This document shows positions 1-10,530 of a stretch of DNA of 64,000 nucleotides, piece by piece. Both the position numbers and the translations under genes were made by a program. The notes below the pieces were generated by a model. The model was not told the origin of the DNA and did not search any database. It was given only the letters and a program-made list of their open reading frames with translations. How positions within the stretch are numbered: position 1 is the stretch's first letter; the number at the start of each line of letters is the position of its first letter. The DNA comes from Patella vulgata (lineage: Eukaryota > Mollusca > Gastropoda > Patellidae): NCBI RefSeq assembly GCF_932274485.2, contig NC_065887.2:8032001-8096000 (forward strand). The letters are read 5' to 3'.

Positions 1-226
1 TATATAATACCTGTCTAAAAAAACTCATTCTTTAATTATCATACCCTAACCCATACTGTCCACTTAATGTCCAACCCATCGACCCACTCCCTTCCTGACT
101 TGAATTCATCAAACCTCTGACACATGTACTTGACAAAAAATAAATAAAAACTTTTTTCTTGGGCAAAGGTTTTTGTTATGTTTGGTCTTAAAAATACATA
201 ATGTAAAGTTAAATCTGCCCGTTGGT
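1..226. other. AT-rich sequence, nothing recognised
   Basis: No repeat family or coding potential seen in this edge segment. Confidence 0.5.
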
Positions 227-505
227 GGTTTTACAAACCCTACTTTTCTGCTCCATCCAGGCTAAAAAAGACAGGCATACGCCATACAGTGTGCTATAAT
301 GTGGGACATTTCATTCGGCACTACGACCTACTCTTATTTCAAATTCCAACTGTCAAGGGTTCATTTACATGCACACCAATGTGTAAGCGAGACCCCTTGT
401 TTTAATGTCTCATCCAGACAACTAACCTCTGTCCTTGTCAGGCCCTCTGTCCTTGTCAGGCCCTCTGTCCTTGTCAGGCCCTCTGTCCTGCACAGATGAT
501 AATGG
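227..505 (-). mobile_element. SINE-B copy, head missing
   Basis: Reads, on the plus strand, as the reverse complement of SINE-B: GGTTTTACAAACCC (eroded GGTTTAACGTCC), GGCATACGCCATACAGTG, CTACTCTTATTTC, TTCCAACTGTCAAGGG and CCTTGTCAGGCCCTC in order. The tRNA-like head is not recognisable. Its interior carries an 18 bp expansion. Confidence 0.8.
421..487. repeat. 18 bp tandem repeat, about four units, inside SINE-B
   Basis: The unit CCTTGTCAGGCCCTCTGT repeats in direct tandem. The unit is ordinary SINE-B sequence, so this is a local amplification within the element. Confidence 0.9.
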
Positions 506-585
506 GTGACTGTCTAATACTGCCCATGAGGAACTTCCTCAACCAACATTAAACAGGCGATACACAAATTATTCTTACAATTAAA

Positions 586-852
586 GAGTGAGAGAGCGAA
601 ATTGGGTTTAACATCCACTCAACACAAACTAGGTCATTTCAGGACTAACATATGGTTTAATTTTATTTCAATAATTCGCTTCCGTGTAGGGGTCTTTAGC
701 AGGAGGAGGAAACCGGAGGACCCGGAGAAAACCAACAAGATTGGACAGGCAACCCTCCTCCTTGTCACATACAACCAGGGAATCAAAACTACACCAGTTT
801 ACTCAATAACAGCGGTGCGCATGTGCTAACCATTCAGCCATCCAATCCCCCA
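586..852 (-). mobile_element. SINE-A copy, near full length
   Basis: Reverse-complement SINE-A from a short GAGAG tail through GGGTTTAACATCCACTC, the core AAACCGGAGGACCCGG and the head CCATTCAGCCATCCAATCCCCC. The ORF across it is a by-product of the SINE. Confidence 0.85.
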
Positions 853-1106
853 AGAAAAGACATGAGTGTACAATTTCTCACCACAAACTATAGAATCTTG
901 TCAAATCATCTCAAGTATGGGGTGGGTTATAATTATATCAAAGTCAAGTGTCATAAAATGAGAAGTTTCAAATTCAGTTTTAAATATGACCTATTAAAAG
1001 TTTTAAACAGAGTTTAAGTGTTAACTATAAAATATGAAGTACAGGTAAAGTACCTGAGAACATATATCTGTAATATATCTCACATCATAAAATACATTCC
1101 ATTGTT

Positions 1107-1745
1107 TGGTGTATATATCTAGACATTCTACCATTCCTTAAAGATACATTATGTAAGATTTAGATAAAGAGCTAGCCATTCTTGCTATAATAGTTCGAAA
1201 GTAGATGATGTAAAATGAATAATTTGAAAATTTCATTCAAGTTACCCTATTGCAAGAGAAGATATTAGCCTATGAAGGTTTGACAGACGTGTGCAATAAT
1301 TTCATCCATCGTACTGGTTGATCGAAGCTAAGTCTCGGTCCTCCATATTTGATTAAATCAAAGTATCGCTGAACCATTCTAATCTATTTAATATCGGAGA
1401 AATCTGATGCCATTGAGAGTTGATTAATTAAGGCCTGGATCAGTTAATTAATGTCTAATTAATACTTTAGAAAACATTCAGGCCTCAAGAAAGACCTGCA
1501 ATAGGCAGATTTAGCTCTTGCATAATGCATGTTTAATGTATATATATAGCTAGACATTCTACCAATGTTCAGTTTTTATATATAGCTAGACATTCTACCA
1601 ATGTTCAGTTTTTATATATAGCTAGACATTCTACCATTCCTTAATGTATATATATATAGCTAAACATTCTACCATGTTTATGGTAGATAACTAGACATTC
1701 TACCATGTTTAGTGTATATATATAACTAGACATTCTACCAATGTG
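1107..1745. repeat. 38 bp minisatellite interrupted by MITE-1
   Basis: Units of the form TATATATAGCTAGACATT plus CTACCAATGTTCAG recur at 1537-1745, with one related unit at 1107-1137 on the other side of MITE-1. The split shows the MITE landed inside a minisatellite unit. Confidence 0.8.
1138..1536 (+). mobile_element. MITE-1 copy with TTAA ends
   Basis: Starts TTAAAGATACATTATG and ends GCATAATGCATGTTTAA, which are imperfect inverted repeats. No ORF of note. A related empty site (CCATTCC-TTAA-TGTATATA) is at 1634-1652, so the TTAA is a 4 bp target duplication. TTAA use is typical of piggyBac-type transposases; an autonomous partner is not in the window. Confidence 0.85.
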
Positions 1746-1759
1746 TATTTATATTTCAT

Positions 1760-1870
1760 GCTAAGACCCCTACGCGCAAGCGAATTATTGAAATAAGATT
1801 CTCAACCATATGTTAGTCCTGAAGTGACCTTGTTTGTGTCAAGTGGACTTTTAACCTCATTTCTCTATCA
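1760..1870 (+). mobile_element. SINE-A 3' fragment
   Basis: Begins at CTAAGACCCCTACGCGCAAG and runs through GAATTATTGAAATAAGATT to the CTCATTTCTCTATC tail. 5' truncated, as is usual for target-primed SINE insertion. Confidence 0.85.
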
Positions 1871-2407
1871 CTCAATCATTGTAATGATAACAGTTATTTC
1901 TCTATCTAAGGTCTACATTTCAAGATGGTACGCAGACTATAACTCAGCATGATGTCCGACCATTTATCATAAACAAGTGATATAGAATAGAACATTTCAC
2001 ATCATAAAATTTAAATGTCCAATGATTAAAGATGGGTGCTTGTTACAGCTGTCATATGGTAAATTGATGGAAAATAAATCACCCCCTATTAACATATGAA
2101 TACCCAATCTGCTTTACAGAGTATTACGAAAGTCTTCTAATATCTCTGTAAAAGATGACTGCCTTCAACACATGACATCATATCACGTGGCGTCAATCAT
2201 TGGCTCAATGACGCGTGCGCTGTTTACATAAAACGTTACTGATTCGAGCAGAATGGTGCTTTTTACTCATTTTAATTCCCATTTACACTAAAATAGAAAA
2301 TCATTTTTACCTACAAATACTTCAAACGTCTTTATTTATTTTTCTAATACATAAAAAACATGTTTTAGAATTTAATTTGTCGGAGGAAAAAAGTTAATAT
2401 TTGTGGC
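1871..2407. other. AT-rich sequence without recognised feature
   Basis: No repeat family matched. A GC-richer patch at 2180-2220 carries CACGTG and ATTGG, but no coding exon could be supported next to it. Confidence 0.4.
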
Positions 2408-3028
2408 TTAGGCTGACCTTAAAAATATCTTTGTTTCACCAAACCCGACCCACAATCGAGGAGAAGGGTCGGTAGGTCGGGTTTTTTTCAGATTTTTTTT
2501 TTTAAGAGCTAATTTGACAGCTTGATAATTTTCCGGGTGCAAACATTCGTCTTCTTTTATTGGCAAACAAATCAATGACATCGGGATTTTTCTTGATGCA
2601 CGACTCGCACACAAATTGCGACAAACTCACGTTTGAAACTCCCTCAACACGTTTTTAACGATCGTGCGGGTTGTGCCTTTATTTTTCTCGAAAACGGATA
2701 TTGAAAATATCGTCGTCATGTTTAAAACGACGCCCCACAGACATAGAGGCAGAATCATTTCGTGGGAATGGACGTGCTTTCGTCTGCAACCATTTTGTTG
2801 AGAAGCGACACCTATGACGCTTTCGTCTTGATCAACCAGTTTCAATAATGAATCAAACCATAGCCATAGTAAAGGGAAATAACTCTCGTGATATATTTCA
2901 GGTTGACACACAAAATAAAATAAAATAAAAAGATCGCGGAAAAGTGCAATAAAATAATTTAAGTCGGGGGTGGTTTTAGTTAGTCGGTCGCGTTAGGCGA
3001 AACAAAGATATTTTTAAGGTCAGCCTTA
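2408..3028. mobile_element. ~620 bp inverted-repeat element, non-autonomous DNA transposon
   Basis: The ends are near-perfect inverted repeats of about 32 bp: GGCTGACCTTAAAAATATCT at the left and AGATATTTTTAAGGTCAGCC at the right, followed inward by TTGTTTC. A TA or TTA flank is present on both sides. The interior is more GC-rich than its surroundings and holds two short minus-strand ORFs (94 and 68 codons) that resemble no transposase. One copy only in this window, so the family assignment is open. Confidence 0.75.
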
Positions 3029-3109
3029 TTAAGTTGCATCGATGTCAACCTTATCAGTGATTGTCGCGGCCTAGCGAATATTCACTGTGGATCAGTGTGA
3101 TGAATACCG

Positions 3110-3545
3110 GTATGTGAGGGAGGGAAACTGGGGGGAAAGACAGAGATATCAAAAGGAAAGACAGGGAGACGGGTGAAGAAAGATAGGGTGATTGGAGGTA
3201 ACAGATAGGGAAACTGGGGGGGAAAGATAGGGAGATTGGTAGGAAAGATAGGGAGATTGGTAGGAAAGATAGGGAGATGGGTAGTTAAGGAAAGATAGAG
3301 AAACTGGCCGGAAAGATAGGGAGATTGGAGGGAAAGATTGGGAAAAGGGGGTGAAAGAAAGGGAGATTGGGGGGGGGGGGGAGACAGGGAGATTGGGGGG
3401 AAAGATAGGAGACTGGGGGGAAAGATAGGGAGATTGGGGGGGGGGGGGAAAGATAGGGCAGTTGGGGCAAAATATAGGGAGATTAGTATGAAAGAAGGAA
3501 GACTGGAGGAAAAGAAAGGAGAGGAGATCCTGGGAAAATGGGGGG
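3110..3545. repeat. Purine-rich minisatellite
   Basis: Degenerate repetition of GGAAAGATAGGGAGATTGG with several runs of 9-12 G. The plus strand is almost pure purine. The proline/serine-rich ORF on the minus strand is a translation artefact of this composition. Confidence 0.85.
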
Positions 3546-3650
3546 GTGGTAGCAACAGATATGGAGATGTCTGGGAAAGAACTGATAGAATGATTGGGAG
3601 ATTTGATGGGTCAGTATACATGTATGGCATGGAGAGAATGGTGACATCTG

Positions 3651-3755
3651 GAGGGAAGATTTGCCATAGAGGATATTTAGTGGAGATGAAACTGTGTAAA
3701 ATCTGGAGGGAAGGTTGAGCATAGAGGATAATATTTGGTGGAGATAACATGAAAC
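3651..3755 (+). repeat. Degenerate ~53 bp direct duplication
   Basis: GGAGGGAAGATTTGCCATAG and GGAGGGAAGGTTGAGCATAG each lead into GAGGATATTTAGTGGAGAT-type sequence. Probably an eroded extension of the purine-rich repeat upstream. Confidence 0.6.
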
Positions 3756-4314
3756 TTGTACCAACAAATCTACAGGTTATAGTATGTTAGAGAAGATTTA
3801 ATTAATTCTGGTTTATTCAGTATTTGTATAATCCCGGTCTATATACCACAGTAGATCTATAGAATATAGGTAATAACAGATCACATTATATACCTGGTGA
3901 ATATCACCCCTTTAAATCCCTGATATACTTCTACTATATATACATGACTGACCACACACAATGGTCAATACCTAGAGGGTATATACAAGTCGTATTTCCC
4001 TGTCGGACAAGATTAGTCAGGATCAACTTGTATATGATAATGATCAAGATTAGTATGTCATCCGTTGTGGTATATTGAATATACACCAGGAAATATACCA
4101 TAGTAGTATACCTTAAAGGGCACATGCCATACATATTAGTTGTTTTTGAAAGTTAGTCATGACATGATGAACCTGCGGAGAATGTTACTCCCTAGATATT
4201 TAAAACTAGTGTTGATAGATCTAGATGACCTTGCAAGTTTTCAGAAACCCTAAAATTGAAAAATACCTATGTTGAAGGCACCTGAATTGAACACTACATT
4301 TTCAGAACAATTTT
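3756..4314. other. AT-rich sequence, nothing firm
   Basis: Contains scattered TATATACCA words resembling those in the 36 bp minisatellite at 11613, but no clear array or gene. Confidence 0.4.
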
Positions 4315-4562
4315 GGGAGGGCTGGGTAGCTGAATGGTCTGAACATGTGGCGTGGTTTCGAGCCCACACTTGTACATGACAAGGAGTAGGGTCGTCTGTT
4401 CAACCTCATGGCTTTTCTCCAATATATAACTGTTCCGATTGGAACGAAAAACCAAGGTCCTGTGTACACATTGGCAGTTGCAATTCGATATACAATGTAC
4501 ATGTTGTACATGTATCGCTGTCCAAGCAAAATTTCCGTTAAACTCCATTTCATTTCATTTCT
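4315..4562 (+). mobile_element. Chimeric SINE: SINE-A head joined to SINE-B tail
   Basis: 4315-4420 is a SINE-A head (GGGTAGCTGAATGGTCTG, GTGGTTTCGAGCCC, GACAAGGAGTAGGGTCG) up to GGCTTTTCTCC. From about 4426 the sequence is SINE-B (GATTGGAACGAAAAACC, GTGTACACATTGGCAG, AATTCGATAT, TTAAACTCCATTTCATTTC). The parts are in the same orientation with no spacer. It could be a template-switch product or an insertion of a truncated SINE-B into SINE-A with the remainder lost. Confidence 0.75.
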
Positions 4563-4592
4563 GATGTGATGGGTATAAAAAATATCTTAAAT

Positions 4593-4825
4593 GAGAGATA
4601 GAGAGAGAGAAATGGGGTTTAATGTCCCCTGACACACACTAGGTCATTTTGAGACTAACAGATGGTTAAATTTTATTTTAATAATTCGCCTGCATGTAGG
4701 GGTCTTTAGCAGTGGGAGGAAACCGGAGGACCCAGAGAAAACCCATGAGGTTGGACAGGAGACCCTACTCCTTGTCACATACAACTGGGGAATCAAAACC
4801 ACGTCAGTTGACTCAATGACAGATC
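4593..4825 (-). mobile_element. SINE-A copy, head truncated
   Basis: GAGAGAGAAATGGGGTTTAA tail, full core with AAACCGGAGGACCCAG, and CTTGTCACATACAACTGGGG. It stops inside the tRNA-like head near 4825. Confidence 0.85.
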
Positions 4826-5545
4826 GCAGGCCTAGAATAGCGAGATGCACCCTATACATGCAAGTACAGTCACCAAGACATCACAAACTACTTTAACTTT
4901 TTGAAGGATCCCATGGGGAGGGGGGGGGGCGAGTATTATGGAACTAACAGTGTTTTCGATAATTGGCAAAATCATTTATCGGGGAGGTCTATATTTGCAA
5001 CTTTGATGTCTCAATTCATTATGAATGGATTTGAATTAAACTGCAGTAAGTGTATATACATGTAATAAACACTAACTTTAAGTACATACCAATTTTGTTA
5101 TGATCATGTTTATGTGCTCTTTTAATAGTTAATTAAATTATGGTTCTGATTTGTACGGATTACAAAATTTTTGCTCAATCAACCAATCACAAAGAAAACA
5201 TTAATTTATTATTTATTTCAGTGACTATACATTGAAAGAAATATTTGAATTAACACTGCATTCCATGAAGAACAAAAACGTCTTTTTATTTAAAGGTCAA
5301 ATATTTGTCATTCCGTTATCGAGAATCTGATCCGTGTGGTTTATCAGTACATCTATGTGATTTCTTTGTTCTGTTCAATGTACATGTATGTATTGATTCA
5401 GTGACCTGTCACTTCCTAATGAATCATTTTAACATGATAAAACATATAATAATAGTATAATCATCATCTTTGAACAACGTTGATAAATGATTTACTATTG
5501 GATTATATCACTCATGAAAAAGAGGTTGGAGCACTCTATAGGCCA
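4826..5545. other. AT-rich sequence without recognised feature
   Basis: Apart from a G run at 4919-4928, no repeat family, RNA gene or exon was recognised. Confidence 0.4.
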
Positions 5546-5820
5546 AATGGAATGGAGTTTAATGTCATGTCAGCACAAACCTTTTTTGATTTTGAAACAA
5601 ACACACAGTCATTTTTATTTCTTTGTTTGGTGTCTTCAATTCCGACAAATTTTCTTAGATTTCTAACTGTCAAGGTTTCCTTTAAGAGCACGCCAATTAT
5701 AAACATGAAGATCTTGTTGTTTTCATACTATCCTTGATCCTTGTCAGCCGTGCACATGAAGACCTTGTTGTTTTCATGTTATCCTTGTCACCCCTGCACA
5801 TACCACCTATGACAAGTGAA
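5546..5820 (-). mobile_element. Old, diverged SINE-B copy
   Basis: Order of motifs fits reverse-complement SINE-B: AATGGAGTTTAATGTC, TTTCTAACTGTCAAGG, AGAGCACGCCAAT, CTTGTCAGCCGTGCAC. The CCTTGTCA-GCACATGAAGA section is duplicated (5705-5740 and 5755-5790). Divergence is much greater than in most copies here. Confidence 0.6.
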
Positions 5821-6455
5821 GACCCAGGCATGAAAATATACGTAGACCACAAATCTGGCACTGTGACCATTAAATATTCTGACCTTGACAGATATTAATT
5901 CAAATTCATCCTTAAAATTTATATTCTGTGATAATATATCTTATGTCAAGGCCTTCAATTCCCTCCACCACGTGTGACGTTCTAAGATTATAATTAATTC
6001 TATCATTTATGAAAAAGTTTAGATCACTCAAGTTTACTGCTTTGTCATGTTTTTAGTGTGTGATTTTTTTATTACTTTTTTCAAACGATAACTAAATTTT
6101 CTTTGTTGTTTTTTTAATAGAAAGATAACTAGTAATCCATCCTTGTTCTTTGTAATTTGAGTTCTGGTCATAAAAACACATAAAAAGCCTAACAAAACAC
6201 ATAATAGTGTTAAGTTTGTAAAATGTTTATTATATAATCTTCTTTGACTGAAATAAAGCATGTGGTGGTTCAACCCAGCAGAGAACCTATTCTTCTTCTT
6301 CTTGTTCTTCTTCATGTTCTTGGGGCGATGACCTTAAAGAAAGCGTATGGTTTACAATCAATCGTTGTCCATCGATTAAAGGTATTTGATTTTTGATGTG
6401 ACGTCATAATTCCAAGTTGGCTGCAATAATGTCATGGTTGCTTCCTGGTTCTTTA
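5821..6455. other. AT-rich sequence without recognised feature
   Basis: T-rich with a TTCTTCTTCTTG run near 6290-6312. No gene or repeat family recognised. Confidence 0.4.
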
Positions 6456-6608
6456 GGGGGTTGGATGGCTGAATGGTTATCGCATGCGCATTGTATCATA
6501 AGGTCTGTCATTGATTTAACTGGTGTGGTTTCGATTCCCCAGTTGTACATGACAAGGAGTAGGGTCGCCTGTCCAACCTCATGGGTTTTCTCTGGGTCCT
6601 TCGGTTTC
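6456..6608 (+). mobile_element. SINE-A 5' half
   Basis: GGGGGTTGGATGGCTGAATG head, GTGGTTTCGATTCCCC B box and GTCCAACCTCATGGG are present. It ends abruptly at GGTCCTTCGGTTT where R5 begins. Confidence 0.85.
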
Positions 6609-6893
6609 AATGGCCTACACTACATGAAGATCTGACCAGAAACGCATCAGGGATCATACGAGCGGCTTTTGACCCTATGACATCAGACATTGATTAATCA
6701 ATCAGCACCAACGTTTCTAGTGGTTTACCTACAGTTCCGTGCAGAGCATGCCAAGAACCCACCTTAACAGACCGATTCATTGGCTAATTCCTCATGCTAT
6801 CCAGACCACTAGTAATATAACAACTCTTCCAGATCCTAGTGTTGTGAAGACAAGTAAAACAAAATTTTGAACTATAAAAAAACGAAACAAAAT
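6609..6893 (+). mobile_element. R5 element
   Basis: Reverse-oriented relative of 57272-57591: shares GAGCGGCTTTTGACYCTATG, CGTTTCTAGTGGTTTACC, CATTGGCTAATYCCTCA and ATATAACAACTCTTCCA. Ends in AAAAAAACGAAACAAAAT, matching one terminal repeat of the better-preserved copy. No coding capacity. Confidence 0.75.
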
Positions 6894-6993
6894 AGGATCT
6901 GTTTTTTTCCCCCCATCTTAAATTTTTTTGATTGTAATTTTAATATTAAACACGATGATCTGCAGTTTTAAAACTGAAATATTAGATATTAGC

Positions 6994-7346
6994 TTAAACA
7001 TACATTATACAAGAGCTAAATCTGCCTATTGCAGGTCTTTCTTTAGGCTTGAAATGTTATCTAAATCATTAATTAGACATTAATTAAATTATCCAGGTCA
7101 CTGAATTCTCTATTTTTTCAACTGATGTAAACAGGATTGGCAGTTAAATTGAAGCTGATTGCGTATAACGTTTTTCTTAGGACTTCAAATTTTTGATTAT
7201 TGGTTTGGATTCTTCGTACTTGGTTTTATTTCATTTATTTACTATCGTAACAACAGTAGCAAACAGCCCTATAAAGCTCAAAATGAAGTAATTTGACTGA
7301 AATTTTCAATATTCATTTTTCATTATCTAGTTTTTAACTATTATAG
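6994..7346 (-). mobile_element. MITE-1 copy, one end lost
   Basis: TTAAACATACATTATACAAG start, TTGCAGGTCTTTCTTTAGG and ATTAATTAGACATTAATTAA follow, then a divergent middle, then TTCATTATCTAGTTTTTAAC and CTATTATAG. The far terminal repeat is absent where the fold-back element begins. Confidence 0.75.
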
Positions 7347-8140
7347 CCTCGGACAATTCATCCCCTGGGACTAATCGTCACCCGATAATTCGTCCCCAGA
7401 CAATTTGTCCCCTAGAACTATTCGTCCCCTAGGAATATTCTTCCCCGAGGAAGAATTACGAGTACAATTCGTCCCCGAGGACAATTCATCCCCTAGGTCT
7501 ATTCGTCCCCTAATTATGATCAGCAGCTAATTCTAAAGAAATTGAAGAAGTTGAAACTAACTGATGTCTGGTCTACATTGTTTTATCATACACAATAATG
7601 CATTTTGATTATAAGTCAAATGCAGTATTGAAAATGGACAATACCCATAGTGAAGGGATAAATGGATTCTCTAACTCACAAAAGGTGTCAATGATCATAG
7701 CTGATTACTACATGCATATCAATTAGCCAGAAAAAACTTCAGGAACCATTAAGTTAAGGCCTAGATTTAATACTAAATGTAAAACGAAGTAAAACTAGCA
7801 TCAAAACTGAGATTTAGGATAAAAAGTAAAGATTAATTCAGTTTTTGATAATGGAACTACTATTATTGTTGTCTAGGGGATGAATTGTCCTAGGGGATGA
7901 AATGTCCTAGTGGACGTATAGTCTGGGGATAGTCTGGTCCAGAGACATATTGTCCATGGGGATAAATTGTCCAGAGACATATTGTCCATGGGGACAAATT
8001 GTCCAGAGACATATTGTCCATAGGGACAAATTGTCCAGAGACATATTGTGCATGGGGACAAATTGTCCAGGGACCAATAACCCTAGAGGACGATTAGTCC
8101 TGATATGAATTGTCCGGGGGATGAATTGTCAGTGGGGGGG
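7347..8140. mobile_element. Fold-back element with long tandem-repeated inverted arms
   Basis: The left arm (about 7347-7515) is built of GGACAATTCATCCCC-type words. The right arm (about 7872-8132) is built of the complement GGGGATGAATTGTCC, including about five ~31 bp units with CCAGAGACATATTGTCCAT. A ~355 bp AT-rich spacer separates them. This is the architecture of foldback (FB-like) elements. No transposase is present. Confidence 0.75.
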
Positions 8141-8530
8141 GGGGGGTTCTGGTTGTAGCAGAAAATTAGGATTAAATAAAATAAAACCAAGTACGAACAA
8201 TCCAGCGTCATTTAAATATTTTCATATTTCAAACAGACGTCATTATTCTTATTGTTCAGTGAGACAGAGAACAAAAAATATATCTTGTCATAAACAACAT
8301 GAATGTGTAAAATGAAAATAAAACAAAATAAAACTTGATGAATCAGGAAATGACATTAATATATTTAGATGCAGATTTTCCGTTTTTATTGTATGTATAT
8401 GCTAAATATGTGCGTTATTGTACCTCCATGTACATGTACAGTAATTTGACTGAAATCTTAAATATTTTCTTTTTTTTATCATCTATTTTTGAATTGTTAT
8501 GGCAAGAATGACCAACTCTTTATTAATCTC
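8141..8530. other. Eroded repeat debris
   Basis: 8172-8208 is an inverted copy of 7203-7236 (AAAACCAAGTACGAA against TTCGTACTTGGTTTT). 8445-8530 is a second partial MITE-1 right half (GTAATTTGACTGAAAT, ATCATCTATTTTTGAA). Confidence 0.6.
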
Positions 8531-8946
8531 TTAACTAAAGATACATTATGGGAGATTCGATAACGAGTTGGCAGTTCTCACTATAATAGTTCAAAACTAG
8601 ATAATGTAAAGGCAATTTGCTGAAAATTTCATTCAAATTGATCCACTATGAACCGAAAACTAAGCAAATGAAATTTATGCCTAGCCTCGGTAATCATTAC
8701 TAAAGTCAGTACGATAAACAGCATGGTCTCGATTATCTATTTAATCGTTTAATCGAGAAGGAAAGTAAATCGGCTCACAATCCACTTAAGATCGCAGGCT
8801 AGGGATGCCATCTAGAGTAAATTATGGTCATGTTAAGTTAATTAATGTCTAATTAATAATTTAGATAACATTTCAGGCCTAAAGAAAGACCTGCAATAGA
8901 CAGATTTAGCTCTTGCATAATGTATGTTTAAATAATGTATCTTTAA
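8531..8946 (+). mobile_element. MITE-1 copy, near complete
   Basis: Left TTAACTAAAGATACATTATG. Right end doubled: CATAATGTATGTTTAA is followed at once by ATAATGTATCTTTAA. The outermost 15 bp are therefore inverted repeats. Confidence 0.8.
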
Positions 8947-9428
8947 CAATCACTCAAATGACGATCACAAACTTTAAAGCACGTACAGGTAAGAATGTGC
9001 CCCTTATAATCAATGGCATGATTAACCCGAGGATTAAAATACATGTCTATAGAAATATTTTCAGGTCTTTCGGTACACACAAATTTGTATCTTTTAATCT
9101 TTTTAATCTCCGAATCTAATATAAAAAATTCTTTACATATTTGTCAATGATAATACTGGAGAACCCGATGTAGGATGACGTATTTTAATCCTGACACGAG
9201 ATGAATGATGGAAGTATATTTTAGAAAGATAATCTCCTACTTATTATAACCCCCATCGTTTATCTATCATAGATAATATAAACCTTATTGTAGGAGTTCA
9301 CGAACAAACGGAGGGGGTTTTATGATATGTGTAATAAAAAACCTTGAAAATGAACAATAGGTAAAAGACCTCAGGTACATGTACCTGTATCATCTAACAG
9401 CATTTCATGATGATAATAACAACTTATC
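8947..9428. other. AT-rich sequence without recognised feature
   Basis: No gene or known repeat family seen. Confidence 0.4.
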
Positions 9429-9898
9429 TTAAAGGAGCTAAGTCTCTAACTCAATATCATCCAAAGTTTTCAACATTGAAAACACAAATTATTTGTCAAT
9501 TGAAATCAACATTGGTGATGAGAAAAGATGGGCTTCTGATATCCAATATTTAAAACAAAATAAACATTGGTACAGGAATTGTGTACCATAGTGTGTTTCA
9601 GCGCCAATTGTAACAAGGGACTCGAAGAACGAGGCTAGATATATTCCACAAGTCATGTCAAACGGGGACGCCATATTCTTGTCTGGAGAGCTTGCGTAAT
9701 AAATACTATCGGTGTAGACTGGAATAACCAGACGCTAGAGATTGCCATTCGATTGAAACTTCTGGTGTATTTCACCGATCATAAGTGATTTGAAATTAGA
9801 GTATCAGTTTATATACATTCATAATACATTATAATAGGCGTTGCGTGCGATTTGTGTCAATTTCTAGGTCCCAAATATTAGCGATTTACCTACTTTAA
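9429..9898 (+). mobile_element. MITE-3 copy
   Basis: TTAAAGGAGCTAAGTCTCTA at the left. The right end, read in reverse, gives TTAAAGTAGGTAAATCGCTA, an imperfect inverted repeat. About 470 bp, non-coding. Homologous to 21387-21847 and 22466-22801. Confidence 0.8.
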
Positions 9899-9934
9899 AG
9901 AAGACACATTACCAAGAAGTGATGAATCCTATCT

Positions 9935-10036
9935 AGTTTGAAATGAAATGAAATGAAATGAAATGAAATGAAATGAAATGAAATGAAATGGAACAGGGGG
10001 TTTTCATGTCCTACTTGTCTGTATCATCAGGGCTAA
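9935..10036 (-). mobile_element. SINE-B 3' tail with (GAAAT)n
   Basis: About twelve GAAAT units lead into GGTTTTCATGTCCTAC and ATCATCAGGGCTAAT. It marks how the SINE-B ATTTC tail can grow into a pentanucleotide microsatellite. Confidence 0.8.
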
Positions 10037-10050
10037 TTAGAGAGAGAGAT

Positions 10051-10082
<32 letters not shown>

Positions 10083-10360
10083 GTTTAACTCAGAGAGAGA
10101 GGTTTAACTCCACTCCAGACAAACTAGGTTATTTTGGGACCAACATATGGTTCAAATTTATTTCCATAATTCACTTTCGTGTAGGGGTCTTTAGCAGTGG
10201 GAGGAAACCTGACGACCTAGAGAAAACCCACAAGGTTGGACAGACAACCATACTGCTTATCGCATACAACTGGGGAATCGAAACAATGCCAGTTGACTCT
10301 CAATGACAGACCTTATGATACGATGCACACACGCTAACCATTCGGCCATCCAACCCCCCA
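10037..10360 (-). mobile_element. SINE-A copy, near full length, with expanded GA tail
   Basis: Long GAGA tail with a duplicated GAGAGGTTTAACTC, core GAAACCTGACGACCTAG, and head CCATTCGGCCATCCAACCCC. It sits between two SINE-B pieces in the same orientation. Confidence 0.85.
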
Positions 10361-10362
10361 AA

Positions 10363-10530
10363 ATGAAATGGGATTTCATGTCCTACTCCTATTGGGCTAT
10401 TGAAGACCCAGCATACACGCTATGGCCTACTCTTATTTCGAATTCCAACTGTTAATCAAGGGTTCTTTTACGTGCACACTAATGTGTACTCAGGACCTCA
10501 GTTTTTCGTGCCATCTGGGGAACCACGCCG
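10363..10530 (-). mobile_element. SINE-B copy, head truncated
   Basis: AAATGAAATGGGATTTCATG, CTACTCTTATTTCGAATTCC, CTTTTACGTGCACACTAATG, then GACCTCAGTTTTTCGTGCC. Ends near 10530. Confidence 0.8.

Noticed and set aside
2180-2220. Possible ER-stress element (CCAAT and CCACG words)
   Set aside because: Spacing between CCAAT and CCACG on the minus strand is eight, not the nine of the consensus, and no gene start is adjacent.
3082-3750. 222-codon proline/serine/leucine-rich minus-strand ORF
   Set aside because: Entirely explained by the purine-rich repeat; no codon or domain signal.
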